Assembly: GCA_046297455.1 (NCBI GenBank)
Contig: JBKBIT010000002.1
Location: forward strand, 124,001 to 188,000
Direction: 5' to 3'
DNA from: ZYF759 sp046297455
GTDB lineage: Bacteria; Pseudomonadota; Alphaproteobacteria; Rhizobiales; Rhizobiaceae
Length of the DNA stretch: 64,000 nucleotides
The translations under genes and the position numbers were made by a program. Positions 17,554 to 26,125 of this stretch are shown one piece after another. The notes below the pieces were generated by a model that saw only the letters and a program-made list of their open reading frames with translations, had not been told where the DNA came from and did no database searches. Each line of letters opens with the position of its first letter. The stretch's first letter is position 1.

Positions 17554-19074
17554 CTAGGAGATCAGGTGAAGTTCGTTGTCGTTGCCCAGCACGTATTCGA
17601 ACGTGAACCATTTGTGGATCTGGCTGCCGCTCTCGATCCTGAAGGCGGTGATCAGCCGCTCTCCATCCGTCTTGAGATAGATGGCGCCATAGACGGAGAC
17701 GTTGGAGCGGCCGAGCGTCCAGATATCCTCGATGATGCGGTCGCGCAACGCATCCGTCGGCCGCTCGCTCAGGCGCAGCACGTCCTGCATCATGCGTCGC
17801 ACCATGGTCTGGTCCTCGCGCTCGCGGGTCGAGCGCTGCAGTTCCGTCGACAAGATGACCGGCGAACTGCCCCGGCCGAGCTTGCCGAGACGGCCCAGCA
17901 GGTCGGGACGCGGATGGACATGTCCCTCCTCGTCGCCTGACGAGATGACGAAGGCGGCCGGATTGACCGCCTCGATGAATTCGTCGGTGACCTTGTTGGA
18001 CCCGTGGTGGCAGACCTTCATCACCTCGGCGCGAAAATGCTCCGCCGCCTTGGCGATCATGTCGGATCGGGCCGCACTCCCGGCAGCCGGGAAACGCGAC
18101 CGGCCCGAATAGTGGTTGAGCAGGAAACGCTCGGCCTTGTCGTTGAGGTCGCCACCGAACAGCACCTTGAATCGCTTGAAGTGAAGCCGCAACAAGACCG
18201 AGTGACCGTTCTTCGTTTCGCCATAGCTGCCGATGCGGCGCAGGCGTGGCGTTCCGGCACCGTCATGCTCGACCACCGGACCCAACACCTCTATCTGGTA
18301 GCCCCGACCGTCAGCCGGTGCAAAACCGGGCATCCAGGCACGGCCATCCTGCTGCGTGGCATGCGCCGTCGACAGCATGGCAAAATCGCCAATGGCCGCA
18401 TTGCCCAGCGCGTTGCGCATCACCTTGGGAAACAGGAATCGACCCGGATCCACCCCCGGTCCGAACAGCCGTTCGATATCGGCCCGATCGACGGCGAGTT
18501 CGGACAGCCACGACTGCCTGCCATCGGTGTGCAGCCCGCCGAGTTTCTCGAACTGGCCCGAAACGGAGCGTTCCACAAGGCCGCTGTGATAGATAGTGTC
18601 GAAGCCGAAATTCGGCGCGGCGAAGATGGTCTCGAAACCCAGATAGTGGTCACTGTCGGGATGGGTGATGACTGCCGCATGGAAGCGGAAGGTGCGGTTG
18701 TAGCCGCCGAACCGGCTGCGCAGGAAGGCATGCATGTTGCCGCCCACCCCCGCATCGATGACCACGATCCGCTCCCCCGCCCCGCGCTCGGGCGAAATGA
18801 GCACGGCACCGTCGCCCTGCCCGACATCGAGGAAGATGATTTCCAGCGGTCTTGTCGCGCTGGTGTGGTCCTTGGGGATGAACAGCGTTTCGGGCTGCGG
18901 TCCGTTCGGCGACCAGATCACCCGCAACCAGCCGTCCGGTTCCTCGCCGTCGATGGTCAGCCAGTCGCCCCACAGCACCTGCCGCACGCGCGTCTTGCGA
19001 TCAGCCCGAAAGAGATAGGTCCGCGCCGGCTTTCCGCCGGTCGTGTGCGGCAGTCCCACGAAACGATGTGCCAT
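17554..19074 (-). CDS. ComEC-like metallo-beta-lactamase-fold hydrolase, stand-alone
   Basis: A 506-residue protein. Residues about 25-70 (TRVRQVLWGDWLTIDGEEPD) look like a small SH3-like module. From about residue 80 a ComEC/Rec2-type metallo-hydrolase domain starts with LEIIFLDVGQGDGAVLI. The metal-binding motif reads THPDSDHYLG (an HxxxDH form, about residue 137), then GHSVLLRLHFKRFKVLFGGD LN, and MKVCHHGSNKVTDEF supplies the late histidines. A C-terminal region of about 100 residues has no recognised domain. No membrane segments are present, so it is cytosolic. The target (nucleotide or nucleic acid) is unknown. The start at 19074 has GATGGAGG upstream. It lies 118 bp upstream of glpX on the same strand. 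Confidence 0.8.
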   Translation of the reverse strand: MAHRFVGLPHTTGGKPARTYLFRADRKTRVRQVLWGDWLTIDGEEPDGWLRVIWSPNGPQPETLFIPKDHTSATRPLEIIFLDVGQGDGAVLISPERGAGERIVVIDAGVGGNMHAFLRSRFGGYNRTFRFHAAVITHPDSDHYLGFETIFAAPNFGFDTIYHSGLVERSVSGQFEKLGGLHTDGRQSWLSELAVDRADIERLFGPGVDPGRFLFPKVMRNALGNAAIGDFAMLSTAHATQQDGRAWMPGFAPADGRGYQIEVLGPVVEHDGAGTPRLRRIGSYGETKNGHSVLLRLHFKRFKVLFGGDLNDKAERFLLNHYSGRSRFPAAGSAARSDMIAKAAEHFRAEVMKVCHHGSNKVTDEFIEAVNPAAFVISSGDEEGHVHPRPDLLGRLGKLGRGSSPVILSTELQRSTREREDQTMVRRMMQDVLRLSERPTDALRDRIIEDIWTLGRSNVSVYGAIYLKTDGERLITAFRIESGSQIHKWFTFEYVLGNDNELHLIS

Positions 19075-19825
19075 GCTGCCCGCCTCCATCGGCTGGAGCG
19101 TCGCTGACAGGCCGGCAGGCGCGGTTCCGACGAGACGGTTTGAAACGGCACGTGTCGGGGCGACGGCCTGAGCGCATATTTGGCCATGGCTGGCGGCGTT
19201 CGGCAATAGCCACCCTGGACCGCCCGGCAACCGGCCGCGCCAGAGCCGTGGAAACTGCCCCTGCGTCATGTATGGACGACAATCCTATACCCGCTATCCA
19301 CACCCCGAAACCACAAGATATGGGGGGTCACAAAACTTACAAACTCCAGCCCTTGACGCTCCCAGCCGAGTCATTCTTTATGCCTCTGACGCTGCAGTTC
19401 TGGCGTCGCCGGTCATGTTTCTCTCCCGGCAACAATCCCAAGTTTCTTGATGCGTTCTGGCGGACCACCCCGTTCTGACGGCGGGTCGGCGCACAGGAAT
19501 CCTTGGCGTTCGGGAGCAGCTGTGCCAGTAGCGTAAACAGGCTGTTAATACTATATTTAGTGTTTGCGGAGAGTTTTTACCCCAGATACGGTGCATCCTC
19601 TCTCCAAGGGGAATCACCAGGAAAGCGCGGCGGGACCTCTGCATCGAAGCGGAGGCGGGCCGATCCGGCATGCAGCCGGACGCTCAGCCGGGCCGGTATC
19701 GTGGGGGGAACGAGGGGGTCGGTCCCAGCTTTGGGCCGACAGGAATGCGGGTGGCGCGCCAGGCGAAGAAGACGAGGCTTCGCTGTGGATATTGAGCGTC
19801 TACATTTAGGGACATAGAGGACACG
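19075..19825. other. Long nrdJ leader / divergent intergenic region
   Basis: No gene is supported in these 751 bp. The segment from about 19280 to 19600 is AT-richer, with an NrdR-like box at 19548-19563. No cobalamin riboswitch was recognised (see rejected items). Part of the region presumably carries the promoters of nrdJ (plus) and the metallo-hydrolase (minus). Confidence 0.55.
19548..19563 (+). promoter_or_regulatory. Putative NrdR box upstream of nrdJ
   Basis: ATACTATATTTAGTGT closely fits the NrdR palindrome (consensus near ACACWATATMTWGTGT), 263 bp before the nrdJ start. NrdR is the general ATP/dATP-sensing repressor of ribonucleotide reductase genes and normally binds two boxes. A possible weaker box is CCACAAGATATGGGGG near 19309-19324, but its spacing is not the usual two or three helical turns. 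Confidence 0.5.
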
Positions 19826-22800
19826 ATGCGCATCGAACGTCGATTCACCAAGCCCGGCCAGGACGCCTATTCGGAGATCGAGTTCCGCAAGGCGACCAGC
19901 GAAATCCGCAACCCGGACGGCTCGATCGTCTTCCGGCTGGCGGATATCGACGTGCCCGCACAGTTCTCCCAGGTGGCTTCCGACATCCTGGCCCAGAAAT
20001 ATTTCCGCAAGGCCGGCGTGCCGGCGCGGCTGAAAAAGGTCGAGGAAAACGACGTTCCTTCCTTCCTGTGGCGCTCGGTGGCCGACGAGGCCGCCCTTGC
20101 GGAGCTGCCCGAGGACGAGCGTTACGGTTCGGAGACGGATGCGCGCCAGGTCTTCACGCGCCTTGCCGGCACCTGGACCTACTGGGGCTGGAAGGGCGGC
20201 TATTTCGCTTCCGAGGAAGACGCCAGCGCCTTCATGGACGAGCTGTCCTACATGCTCGCCACCCAGCGCGTCGCGCCCAACTCCCCGCAATGGTTCAACA
20301 CCGGCCTGCACTGGGCCTATGGCATCGACGGTCCTGGCCAGGGCCACTATTACGTCGACCCCTTCACCCAGAAGCTGGTGAAGTCGAAATCGGCCTATGA
20401 GCACCCCCAACCGCATGCCTGCTTCATCCAGTCCGTCGGCGACGATCTCGTCAACGAGGGCGGCATCATGGATCTGTGGGTCCGCGAGGCGCGCCTGTTC
20501 AAATACGGCTCCGGCACCGGCTCCAACTTCTCCTATCTGCGCGGCGAGGGCGAAAAGCTGTCGGGCGGCGGCAAGTCGTCGGGCCTGATGTCCTTCCTCA
20601 AGATCGGCGACCGGGCGGCCGGCGCGATCAAGTCGGGCGGCACCACGCGGCGCGCGGCCAAGATGGTCGTGGTCGATGTCGACCACCCCGATATCGAGCA
20701 ATATATCGACTGGAAGGTGAAGGAGGAGCAGAAGGTCGCCGCCCTCGTCACCGGCTCCAAGATCGTTAAGCAGCATCTGACCGCGATCATGAAGGCCTGC
20801 GTCAATTGCGAGGCTGACAATGACGACTGCTACGATCCCTCGCTTAACACCGCGCTCAAGCGCGAGATCAAGGCCGCCAAGAAGAACCAGGTGCCGGAAA
20901 ACTACATCAAGCGCGTGATCCAGTTCGCGCGCCAGGGCTACACGAGCATCGAATTCGCCACCTATGACACCGACTGGGATTCGGAAGCCTATCTCACCGT
21001 GTCGGGCCAGAACTCCAACAACTCGGTCTCGCTCAAGGACGATTTCCTGCGCGCCGTGGAGACCGATGGCGACTGGCACCTGACCGCCCGCAAGGACGGC
21101 AAGGTCCTGAAGACGCTGAAGGCACGCGATCTGTGGGAAAAGATCGGCCACGCCGCCTGGGCGTCCGCCGATCCGGGCCTGCATTTCAACACCACCATGA
21201 ACGACTGGCACACCTCGCCCGAGGCCGGCCCGATCCGCGCGTCGAACCCGTGCTCGGAATACATGTTCCTGGACGACACGGCCTGCAACCTGGCCTCGCT
21301 CAACCTGCTCGCCTACCGCAAGGCCGACGGCACCTTCGACATCGAGGCCTATGAGCACTCCGTGCGCCTGTGGACCATCGTGCTCGAGATCTCGGTCATG
21401 ATGGCGCAGTTCCCGTCCAGGGAGATCGCCCAGCTTTCCTACAAGTACCGCACGCTGGGTCTCGGCTACGCCAATATTGGCGGACTGCTGATGACCAACG
21501 GCATCCCCTACGATTCCGACGAGGGCCGCGCGATCTGCGGCGCGCTCACCGCCGTGATGACGGGCGTGGCCTATGCGACGTCCGCCGAGATGGCGGCCGA
21601 GCTCGGCGCCTTCCCGGACTACGAGCGCAATGCGCCCCACATGCTGCGCGTCATGCGCAACCACCGCCGCGCGGCGCACGGCGAAAGCACCGGCTATGAG
21701 GGTCTTTCGGTCAATCCCGTGCCGCTCAAGGTCGAGGACTGCCCCGAGCCGATCCTGATGGAGCGCGCCCGCATCGCCTGGGACCGCGCGCTGGAACTCG
21801 GCGAGAAGCACGGCTACCGCAACGCCCAGTCGACCGTCATCGCGCCCACCGGCACGATCGGCCTCGTCATGGATTGCGACACGACCGGCATCGAGCCCGA
21901 TTTCGCGCTGGTGAAGTTCAAGAAGCTGGCCGGCGGCGGCTATTTCAAGATCATCAACCGCGCCGTGCCGGAAGCCTTGCGCACGCTCGGCTATTCCGAA
22001 TCCCAGATCGCCGAGATCGAAGCCTATGCGGTCGGCCACGGCAATCTCGACCAGGCGCCGGGCATCAACTCCGCCACACTGCGCGCAAAAGGCTTTACCG
22101 ACGAGAAGATCGCCGCGCTCAACGGCGCCCTCGGCTCCGCCTTCGACATCAAGTTCGTCTTCAACCAGTGGACGCTCGGTGCCGACTGGCTCAAGGAGAC
22201 TTTTGGCTTCTCCGACGAGCAGCTTGGCGATTTCTCCTTCGAGCTCCTGCCGGCGCTCGGCTTTGGCAAGAAGGAAATCGAGGCCGCCAATATCCATGTC
22301 TGCGGTGCGATGACGCTGGAAGGCGCGCCACATCTGAAGGAAGAGCACTACCCGGTCTTCGACTGCGCCAATCCCTGCGGCAAGATCGGCAAGCGCTATT
22401 TGTCGGTCGACAGCCACATCCGCATGATGGCGGCTGCCCAGCCCTTCATCTCGGGCGCGATCTCGAAAACCATCAACATGCCCAACGACGCGACCGTCGA
22501 GGACTGCAAGGCAGCCTACATGCTGTCCTGGAAGCTGGCGCTGAAGGCCAACGCGCTCTACCGCGACGGCTCCAAGCTCAGCCAACCGCTCAACGCCTCG
22601 CTGATCGAGGACGATGCGGACGAGGACGATCTGGTCGAGGAGCTGGTCGCCGCCCCCACCGCTGCGCAGGCCGTGCAGGTGACCGAGAAGATCGTCGAGC
22701 GCATCGTCGAGAAGGTGGTCCGCGAGCGTGAAAAGCTGCCCAACCGCCGCAAGGGCTACACCCAGAAGGCCGTCGTCGGTGGCCACAAGGTGTATTTGCG

Positions 22801-23641
22801 CACCGGCGAGTTCGACGATGGCCGCCTCGGCGAGATCTTCATCGACATGCACAAGGAAGGCGCCGCCTTCCGCGCGATGATGAACAATTTCGCCATCGCG
22901 ATCTCCATCGGCCTGCAATATGGCGTGCCGCTCGAGGAATATGTGGAGGCCTTCACCTTCACCAAGTTCGAGCCGGCCGGCATGGTCCAGGGCAATGACG
23001 CGATCAAGAACGCCACCTCGATCCTCGATTATGTCTTCCGCGAGCTCGCCGTCTCCTATCTGGAGCGCAACGATCTGGCCCATGTCGACCAGTCGGATTT
23101 CGGCAACACCGCGCTCGGCAAGGGCATTTCGGAAGGCAAGACCACGCCTTACTCCCGCGGCCTGACCCGCGGCGCGCCGCTCAAGCTCGTCGCCGGCACC
23201 ACCGGCGAGCCGAAGGGCCAGGCGGGTGGCCAGGGCGGCGCCGCCAACGCCCCTGCCCCGCAGCGCGCAGCACCTTCGGCCGTCTCGGGCTCCAACGTGC
23301 GCCCCTTTGCCGCCGCCGCCAACACGGTGACGGCGCTGAAGACGGTCACCGCCGAGCGCCCCGAGGAGGCCGTTGCCTTCAAGCGCGACTACGAGGAGCG
23401 GGCAAAGGAACTGGCCGAGGAGATCGCCCAGGACAATGACGAGGCCGAAACCGCGCTCTTCACCGACACGGCCGCCCAGGAAGCAGCCGAGGCCAAGGCG
23501 CTCGCCGCCGAACGCCGCGCCAAGGCGGTGATGCAGGGCTACACCGGCAACATGTGCACCGAGTGCCAGAACTTCACGATGGTGCGGAACGGCACGTGCG
23601 AAAAGTGCGACACGTGCGGGGCGACGTCAGGGTGTAGTTGA
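19826..23641 (+). CDS. nrdJ: Vitamin B12-dependent (class II) ribonucleotide reductase
   Basis: A 1271-residue reductase that makes deoxyribonucleotides using adenosylcobalamin instead of a diiron-tyrosyl radical, so it works with or without oxygen. Family features: LATQRVAPNSPQWFNTGLHW, the substrate-site loop SNPCSEYMFLDDTACNLASL NLL, the second half around STVIAPTGTIGLVMDCDTTG IEPDF, and IHVCGAMTLEGAPHLKEEHY. The C-terminus contains a TSCPD-type segment (FIDMHKEGAAFRAMMNNFAI), an Ala/Pro-rich linker, and a cysteine tail CTECQNFTMVRNGTCEKCDT CGATSGCS that serves thioredoxin-linked reduction or metal binding. The length is usual for alphaproteobacterial NrdJ. No nrdAB is present in the window. 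Confidence 0.97.
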   Translation: MRIERRFTKPGQDAYSEIEFRKATSEIRNPDGSIVFRLADIDVPAQFSQVASDILAQKYFRKAGVPARLKKVEENDVPSFLWRSVADEAALAELPEDERYGSETDARQVFTRLAGTWTYWGWKGGYFASEEDASAFMDELSYMLATQRVAPNSPQWFNTGLHWAYGIDGPGQGHYYVDPFTQKLVKSKSAYEHPQPHACFIQSVGDDLVNEGGIMDLWVREARLFKYGSGTGSNFSYLRGEGEKLSGGGKSSGLMSFLKIGDRAAGAIKSGGTTRRAAKMVVVDVDHPDIEQYIDWKVKEEQKVAALVTGSKIVKQHLTAIMKACVNCEADNDDCYDPSLNTALKREIKAAKKNQVPENYIKRVIQFARQGYTSIEFATYDTDWDSEAYLTVSGQNSNNSVSLKDDFLRAVETDGDWHLTARKDGKVLKTLKARDLWEKIGHAAWASADPGLHFNTTMNDWHTSPEAGPIRASNPCSEYMFLDDTACNLASLNLLAYRKADGTFDIEAYEHSVRLWTIVLEISVMMAQFPSREIAQLSYKYRTLGLGYANIGGLLMTNGIPYDSDEGRAICGALTAVMTGVAYATSAEMAAELGAFPDYERNAPHMLRVMRNHRRAAHGESTGYEGLSVNPVPLKVEDCPEPILMERARIAWDRALELGEKHGYRNAQSTVIAPTGTIGLVMDCDTTGIEPDFALVKFKKLAGGGYFKIINRAVPEALRTLGYSESQIAEIEAYAVGHGNLDQAPGINSATLRAKGFTDEKIAALNGALGSAFDIKFVFNQWTLGADWLKETFGFSDEQLGDFSFELLPALGFGKKEIEAANIHVCGAMTLEGAPHLKEEHYPVFDCANPCGKIGKRYLSVDSHIRMMAAAQPFISGAISKTINMPNDATVEDCKAAYMLSWKLALKANALYRDGSKLSQPLNASLIEDDADEDDLVEELVAAPTAAQAVQVTEKIVERIVEKVVREREKLPNRRKGYTQKAVVGGHKVYLRTGEFDDGRLGEIFIDMHKEGAAFRAMMNNFAIAISIGLQYGVPLEEYVEAFTFTKFEPAGMVQGNDAIKNATSILDYVFRELAVSYLERNDLAHVDQSDFGNTALGKGISEGKTTPYSRGLTRGAPLKLVAGTTGEPKGQAGGQGGAANAPAPQRAAPSAVSGSNVRPFAAAANTVTALKTVTAERPEEAVAFKRDYEERAKELAEEIAQDNDEAETALFTDTAAQEAAEAKALAAERRAKAVMQGYTGNMCTECQNFTMVRNGTCEKCDTCGATSGCS

Positions 23642-23651
23642 GGGTTGGCTG

Positions 23652-24149
23652 TTGTTAGATTTCGCCCAATTCGCGCGTGGCGATTGGTTTGGCTTAGCAG
23701 GGATAGTTATTTCCCTGCTAGGCTTTGGGCTCGCATTGCACCAGATCAATAAGACCCACACGGCTGCCGAAAGTGCACGCGATTCTGCAAAATCTGCAAC
23801 CGACGGGATACGGCGACTAGACAGTCTCATCGGTTTTACGTCGGTTTTGAAGTCAGTGGATGAAATAAAGGCCGCCTATCGCTTGGATGAGTATGAAAAA
23901 CTGCCCAATCTCTTCGATCAGGCAAGGCGTTCATTGATATCAGCGCGAGAGAATCATCCCAATTTATCCACCCAAGAAACTTCCAGAATACAAAAGTCTC
24001 TGACCTTCTTGAAGCAGATGGAAATCGAAATCACACATTCCGACGCCAATTCACGTTCATCGCAGAAGCAAAAGTACACGAAATCGCTGATCGAACTATC
24101 TGACGATCTGGCTTCCATAACAAGTAAAACACGAACTATGGGAAACTGA
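23652..24149 (+). CDS. AT-rich membrane-anchored coiled-coil protein, unknown function
   Basis: A 165-residue protein starting at TTG, 10 bp after nrdJ, with AGGG overlapping the nrdJ stop as a possible ribosome binding site. One membrane helix lies at about residues 12-29 (WFGLAGIVISLLGFGLALHQ). It is followed by a helical, charged region (HTAAESARDSAKSATDGIRR), with no other recognised domain, giving a single-pass topology with a cytoplasmic helical tail. GC content is clearly lower than in its neighbours (about 40% by eye), suggesting transfer. It is followed 2 bp later by a second AT-rich gene, so the two form one unit. I do not recognise the family. The start codon is uncertain. Confidence 0.65.
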   Translation: MLDFAQFARGDWFGLAGIVISLLGFGLALHQINKTHTAAESARDSAKSATDGIRRLDSLIGFTSVLKSVDEIKAAYRLDEYEKLPNLFDQARRSLISARENHPNLSTQETSRIQKSLTFLKQMEIEITHSDANSRSSQKQKYTKSLIELSDDLASITSKTRTMGN

Positions 24150-24151
24150 AA

Positions 24152-24487
24152 ATGTCCCACAAATCGTTTGTTGAATTGATAAATCTACTTGTAGAAAGGA
24201 CAAATAAAAATAGACAGAATTGGGAAGAAGGCCCAAGGCAGGGATCATTCTATACACAGATTGGCTCCAATAGCGTCTCTATAAAGGCGGTAGCAGACGA
24301 CTATATCATCACATTATACAACCAAGATGGCGATCAAGTTGACGAAATTTCTGACCCTACCTTGAAACAAGGAGGATTTGAAGAAGCGTATGGTGTAATG
24401 GGAGAACTTTTTGATATGGCGCGCCGAAATGCCCTCGGTGCCGATAAGGTATTAAATGATATATTAAACGAACTTAAGAGAATATGA
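24152..24487 (+). CDS. AT-rich small protein paired with the membrane protein, unknown function
   Basis: A 111-residue soluble protein beginning MSHKSFVELINLLVERTNKN. Its middle looks like a beta-rich sandwich (GSFYTQIGSNSVSIKAVADD YIITLYNQDG), and the C-terminus is helical (AYGVMGELFDMARRNALGAD). The ATG follows the previous stop by 2 bp, implying translational coupling. GC content is low (37% in one 60-base stretch counted by eye) against a high-GC background, so this looks like a recently acquired cassette. No family is recognised. It may be a sensor or immunity partner of the membrane protein, which is speculation. Confidence 0.65.
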   Translation: MSHKSFVELINLLVERTNKNRQNWEEGPRQGSFYTQIGSNSVSIKAVADDYIITLYNQDGDQVDEISDPTLKQGGFEEAYGVMGELFDMARRNALGADKVLNDILNELKRI

Positions 24488-24494
24488 GACGAAC

Positions 24495-24513
24495 TGAAAT
24501 GTAAATTTCATTT
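24495..24513 (+). terminator. Weak hairpin after the AT-rich cassette
   Basis: TGAAAT-gtaa-ATTTCA followed by TTT, 7 bp after the stop of the second AT-rich gene. It is a weak, AT-rich intrinsic terminator candidate. Confidence 0.35.
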
Positions 24514-24587
24514 GGAAATATTTGATTCACATTATAACGCAGCCAATACAATAGGATTGATGCGCGGACGATTTACCCTCTCCCATC

Positions 24588-24779
24588 GTGTTCGAAAAAG
24601 CCGGCACAGATTACTCGGCCTATGTCCCTGACCTGCCGGGCTACATTGCGACGGCCGAGACAGTGGAGCAGGCCGAGATTGAAATCCGCGACGCCATCCG
24701 CTTCCACATTGAGGGCCTGAAGGAAGACGGTCTGCCCGTCCCGGAAGCTGTCAGCCGCGTGGCCGTGATCGAGGCCTGA
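24588..24779 (+). CDS. HicB-like antitoxin domain, orphan and possibly 5'-truncated
   Basis: 63 residues from a GTG. The sequence FEKAGTDYSAYVPDLPGYIA, then EQAEIEIRDAIRFHIEGLKE and a C-terminal DGLPVPE, is the HicB partial-RNase-H fold that neutralises HicA mRNA interferases. No HicA lies upstream or downstream. The family usually has about six more residues at the N-terminus. Here the frame runs back to a TGA at 24558 with no ATG and no ribosome binding site, so the gene may be a remnant. Its GC content returns to the genomic level, unlike the AT-rich genes before it. Its last 30 bp recur at 25082, next to the second repeat unit. Confidence 0.6.
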   Translation: MFEKAGTDYSAYVPDLPGYIATAETVEQAEIEIRDAIRFHIEGLKEDGLPVPEAVSRVAVIEA

Positions 24780-24823
24780 GAACGCCAGAGCCGGCGGCCA
24801 TGCCCGCCTCGGCAACAAAAAGA

Positions 24824-25011
24824 CCCCCTCACCGTCTCGGGCTTCGCCCGATCCACCTCTCCCCCATTTCATGGGGGCGAGGAGAGCGCCCTACCGCCAT
24901 CGCCGCACTCTTTCTCTGCAACGCAAGCAAGAAGAGCCGCCACGCCGCCACCGCTACTCCTCTCCCCCATTCTGGGGGAGAGGTGGCACGCGAAGCGTGA
25001 CGGTGAGGGGG
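24824..25011 (+). repeat. MITE-like intergenic repeat, copy 2
   Basis: 188 bp with perfect 13-bp terminal inverted repeats CCCCCTCACCGTC and GACGGTGAGGGGG. No coding capacity. Related to copies at 15668 (inverted) and 25156. Flanking target duplications could not be recognised. Confidence 0.8.
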
Positions 25012-25155
25012 ACCTTGGCGAGTACTCGAAAACGTCGAAAGAAGCCGAAGCCCGGCAATCCCCCCCTTTAACCGCCGATTGGTCAGCCGCGTGGCGGTGA
25101 TCGAGGCAGGAGAACGCCACCGCCGGCGGCTATACCCGCTTAAGCAACGAAAAGT

Positions 25156-25341
25156 CCCCCTCACCGTCTCGGGCTTCGCCCGATCCACCTCTCCCCCATT
25201 TCATGGGGCGAGGAGAGCGCCCTGCCGCCATCGCCGCACCTATCTCTGCAACGCAAGCAAGAAGAGGCGCCGCGCCGCCTCCGCTACTCCTCTCCCCCAT
25301 TCTGGGGGAGAGGTGGCACGCGAAGCGTGACGGTGAGGGGG
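25156..25341 (+). repeat. MITE-like intergenic repeat, copy 3
   Basis: 186 bp with the same terminal inverted repeats as copy 2 and the same internal blocks CTCGGGCTTCGCCCGATCCA and GGTGGCACGCGAAGCGTG. It lies inside the second unit of the tandem duplication. Confidence 0.8.
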
Positions 25342-25415
25342 ACCTGAAAACAACACGCAAAGCGTGACGGTGAGGGGGCACCCCTCACCCGCGCCATAAA
25401 ACCGCTCGACAGTTT

Positions 25416-26006
25416 TTAGTACCCGCCAAGCTCGCGGTCGCCGCGCTCCAGGATCAGCGGGATGATGAGGTCTTCCTCGTCGTCGAGATGGCGGGCCAGC
25501 ATCGTCACCAGCCGCTCGTTCTCGCCCGCATAGGCATCGGCGGCACGGCGGCGCGCGTTGTCGTCGCCCTCCAGCGCGCGCAGGAATTCGTTGGCGGTCG
25601 CCGCGTTGCGCTCCAGCGCATCGTGGATCAGATGATGGTCGGAATCGAGAATGTCGAAACCGCGCTTCAGCCGGCTTTCAACCCGCGCGAAGACCGGGAA
25701 ATAATGCTGATCCTCGACATTGTGATGGCCGTCGAGATTGCCGAGAAAGAAATTGAGCCGCGGCGCGAAGAACTGCGCAAACTGGCGCGCGTCGGTGCGC
25801 CCTTCGCGGTAATCGGCGATCGCGCCGGTCAGGATGCCGCCCAGCTCGCGGAACATGCCGTGGCGCTGCAGCCACATCTGCGCCATGCCGTGCACATTGG
25901 GATGCGAATCCCAGCTCTCGCGGGGGTATTTTTCCAGAAGATAGCGCAGGTCGTCAGGCAGGCTGGCTCTGGCCTCCAGCACGAGGTCTGGCGAAATGTC
26001 GGCCAT
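25416..26006 (-). CDS. Hemerythrin-domain protein
   Basis: A 196-residue four-helix protein with the diiron hemerythrin ligand pattern: an early HPNVHGMAQMWLQRHGMF, then GHHNVEDQHYFPVFARVE (H..H..E..H), DSDHHLIHDALE, and ARHLDDEEDLIIPLILE. Such cytosolic proteins bind oxygen or nitric oxide at two iron atoms and can act in oxygen sensing or iron-sulphur repair. The exact role is unknown. The ATG at 26006 is chosen over one seven codons upstream because GGAG precedes it and the upstream residues are non-conserved. Confidence 0.85.
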   Translation of the reverse strand: MADISPDLVLEARASLPDDLRYLLEKYPRESWDSHPNVHGMAQMWLQRHGMFRELGGILTGAIADYREGRTDARQFAQFFAPRLNFFLGNLDGHHNVEDQHYFPVFARVESRLKRGFDILDSDHHLIHDALERNAATANEFLRALEGDDNARRRAADAYAGENERLVTMLARHLDDEEDLIIPLILERGDRELGGY

Positions 26007-26125
26007 GCGGGGAACTCCGGGAGGCATTTGGGGGCGGGTCGATTTTCTCCCAGATAGGCGAACCGCCCTCGCCTGCCAAGGCGGTGGCCGACAACGCTGC
26101 GTTCACCGTCCGGCACCCGCCGGCC

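Larger units (their letters stand above)
24750..25345 (+). repeat. Tandem duplication of a 265-bp segment (hicB 3' end plus MITE-like repeat)
   Basis: 24750-25015 and 25082-25345 are direct copies, roughly nine bases in ten identical. Both begin GTCAGCCGCGTGGC, the last codons of the HicB-like gene, and end at GGTGAGGGGGACCT. A 66-bp unrelated spacer separates them. A further fragment of the end (GCGTGACGGTGAGGGGG) recurs near 25361-25377. Confidence 0.85.

Noticed and set aside
19075..19825. Cobalamin riboswitch in the nrdJ leader
   Set aside because: I looked for the B12-box type signature (AGCCAGGAGACCTGCC and GCCACTG blocks) and found none. A covariance-model search would be decisive.
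19577..23083. 1168-residue minus-strand frame opposite nrdJ
   Set aside because: Antisense shadow of nrdJ produced by high GC. nrdJ shows full family motifs.
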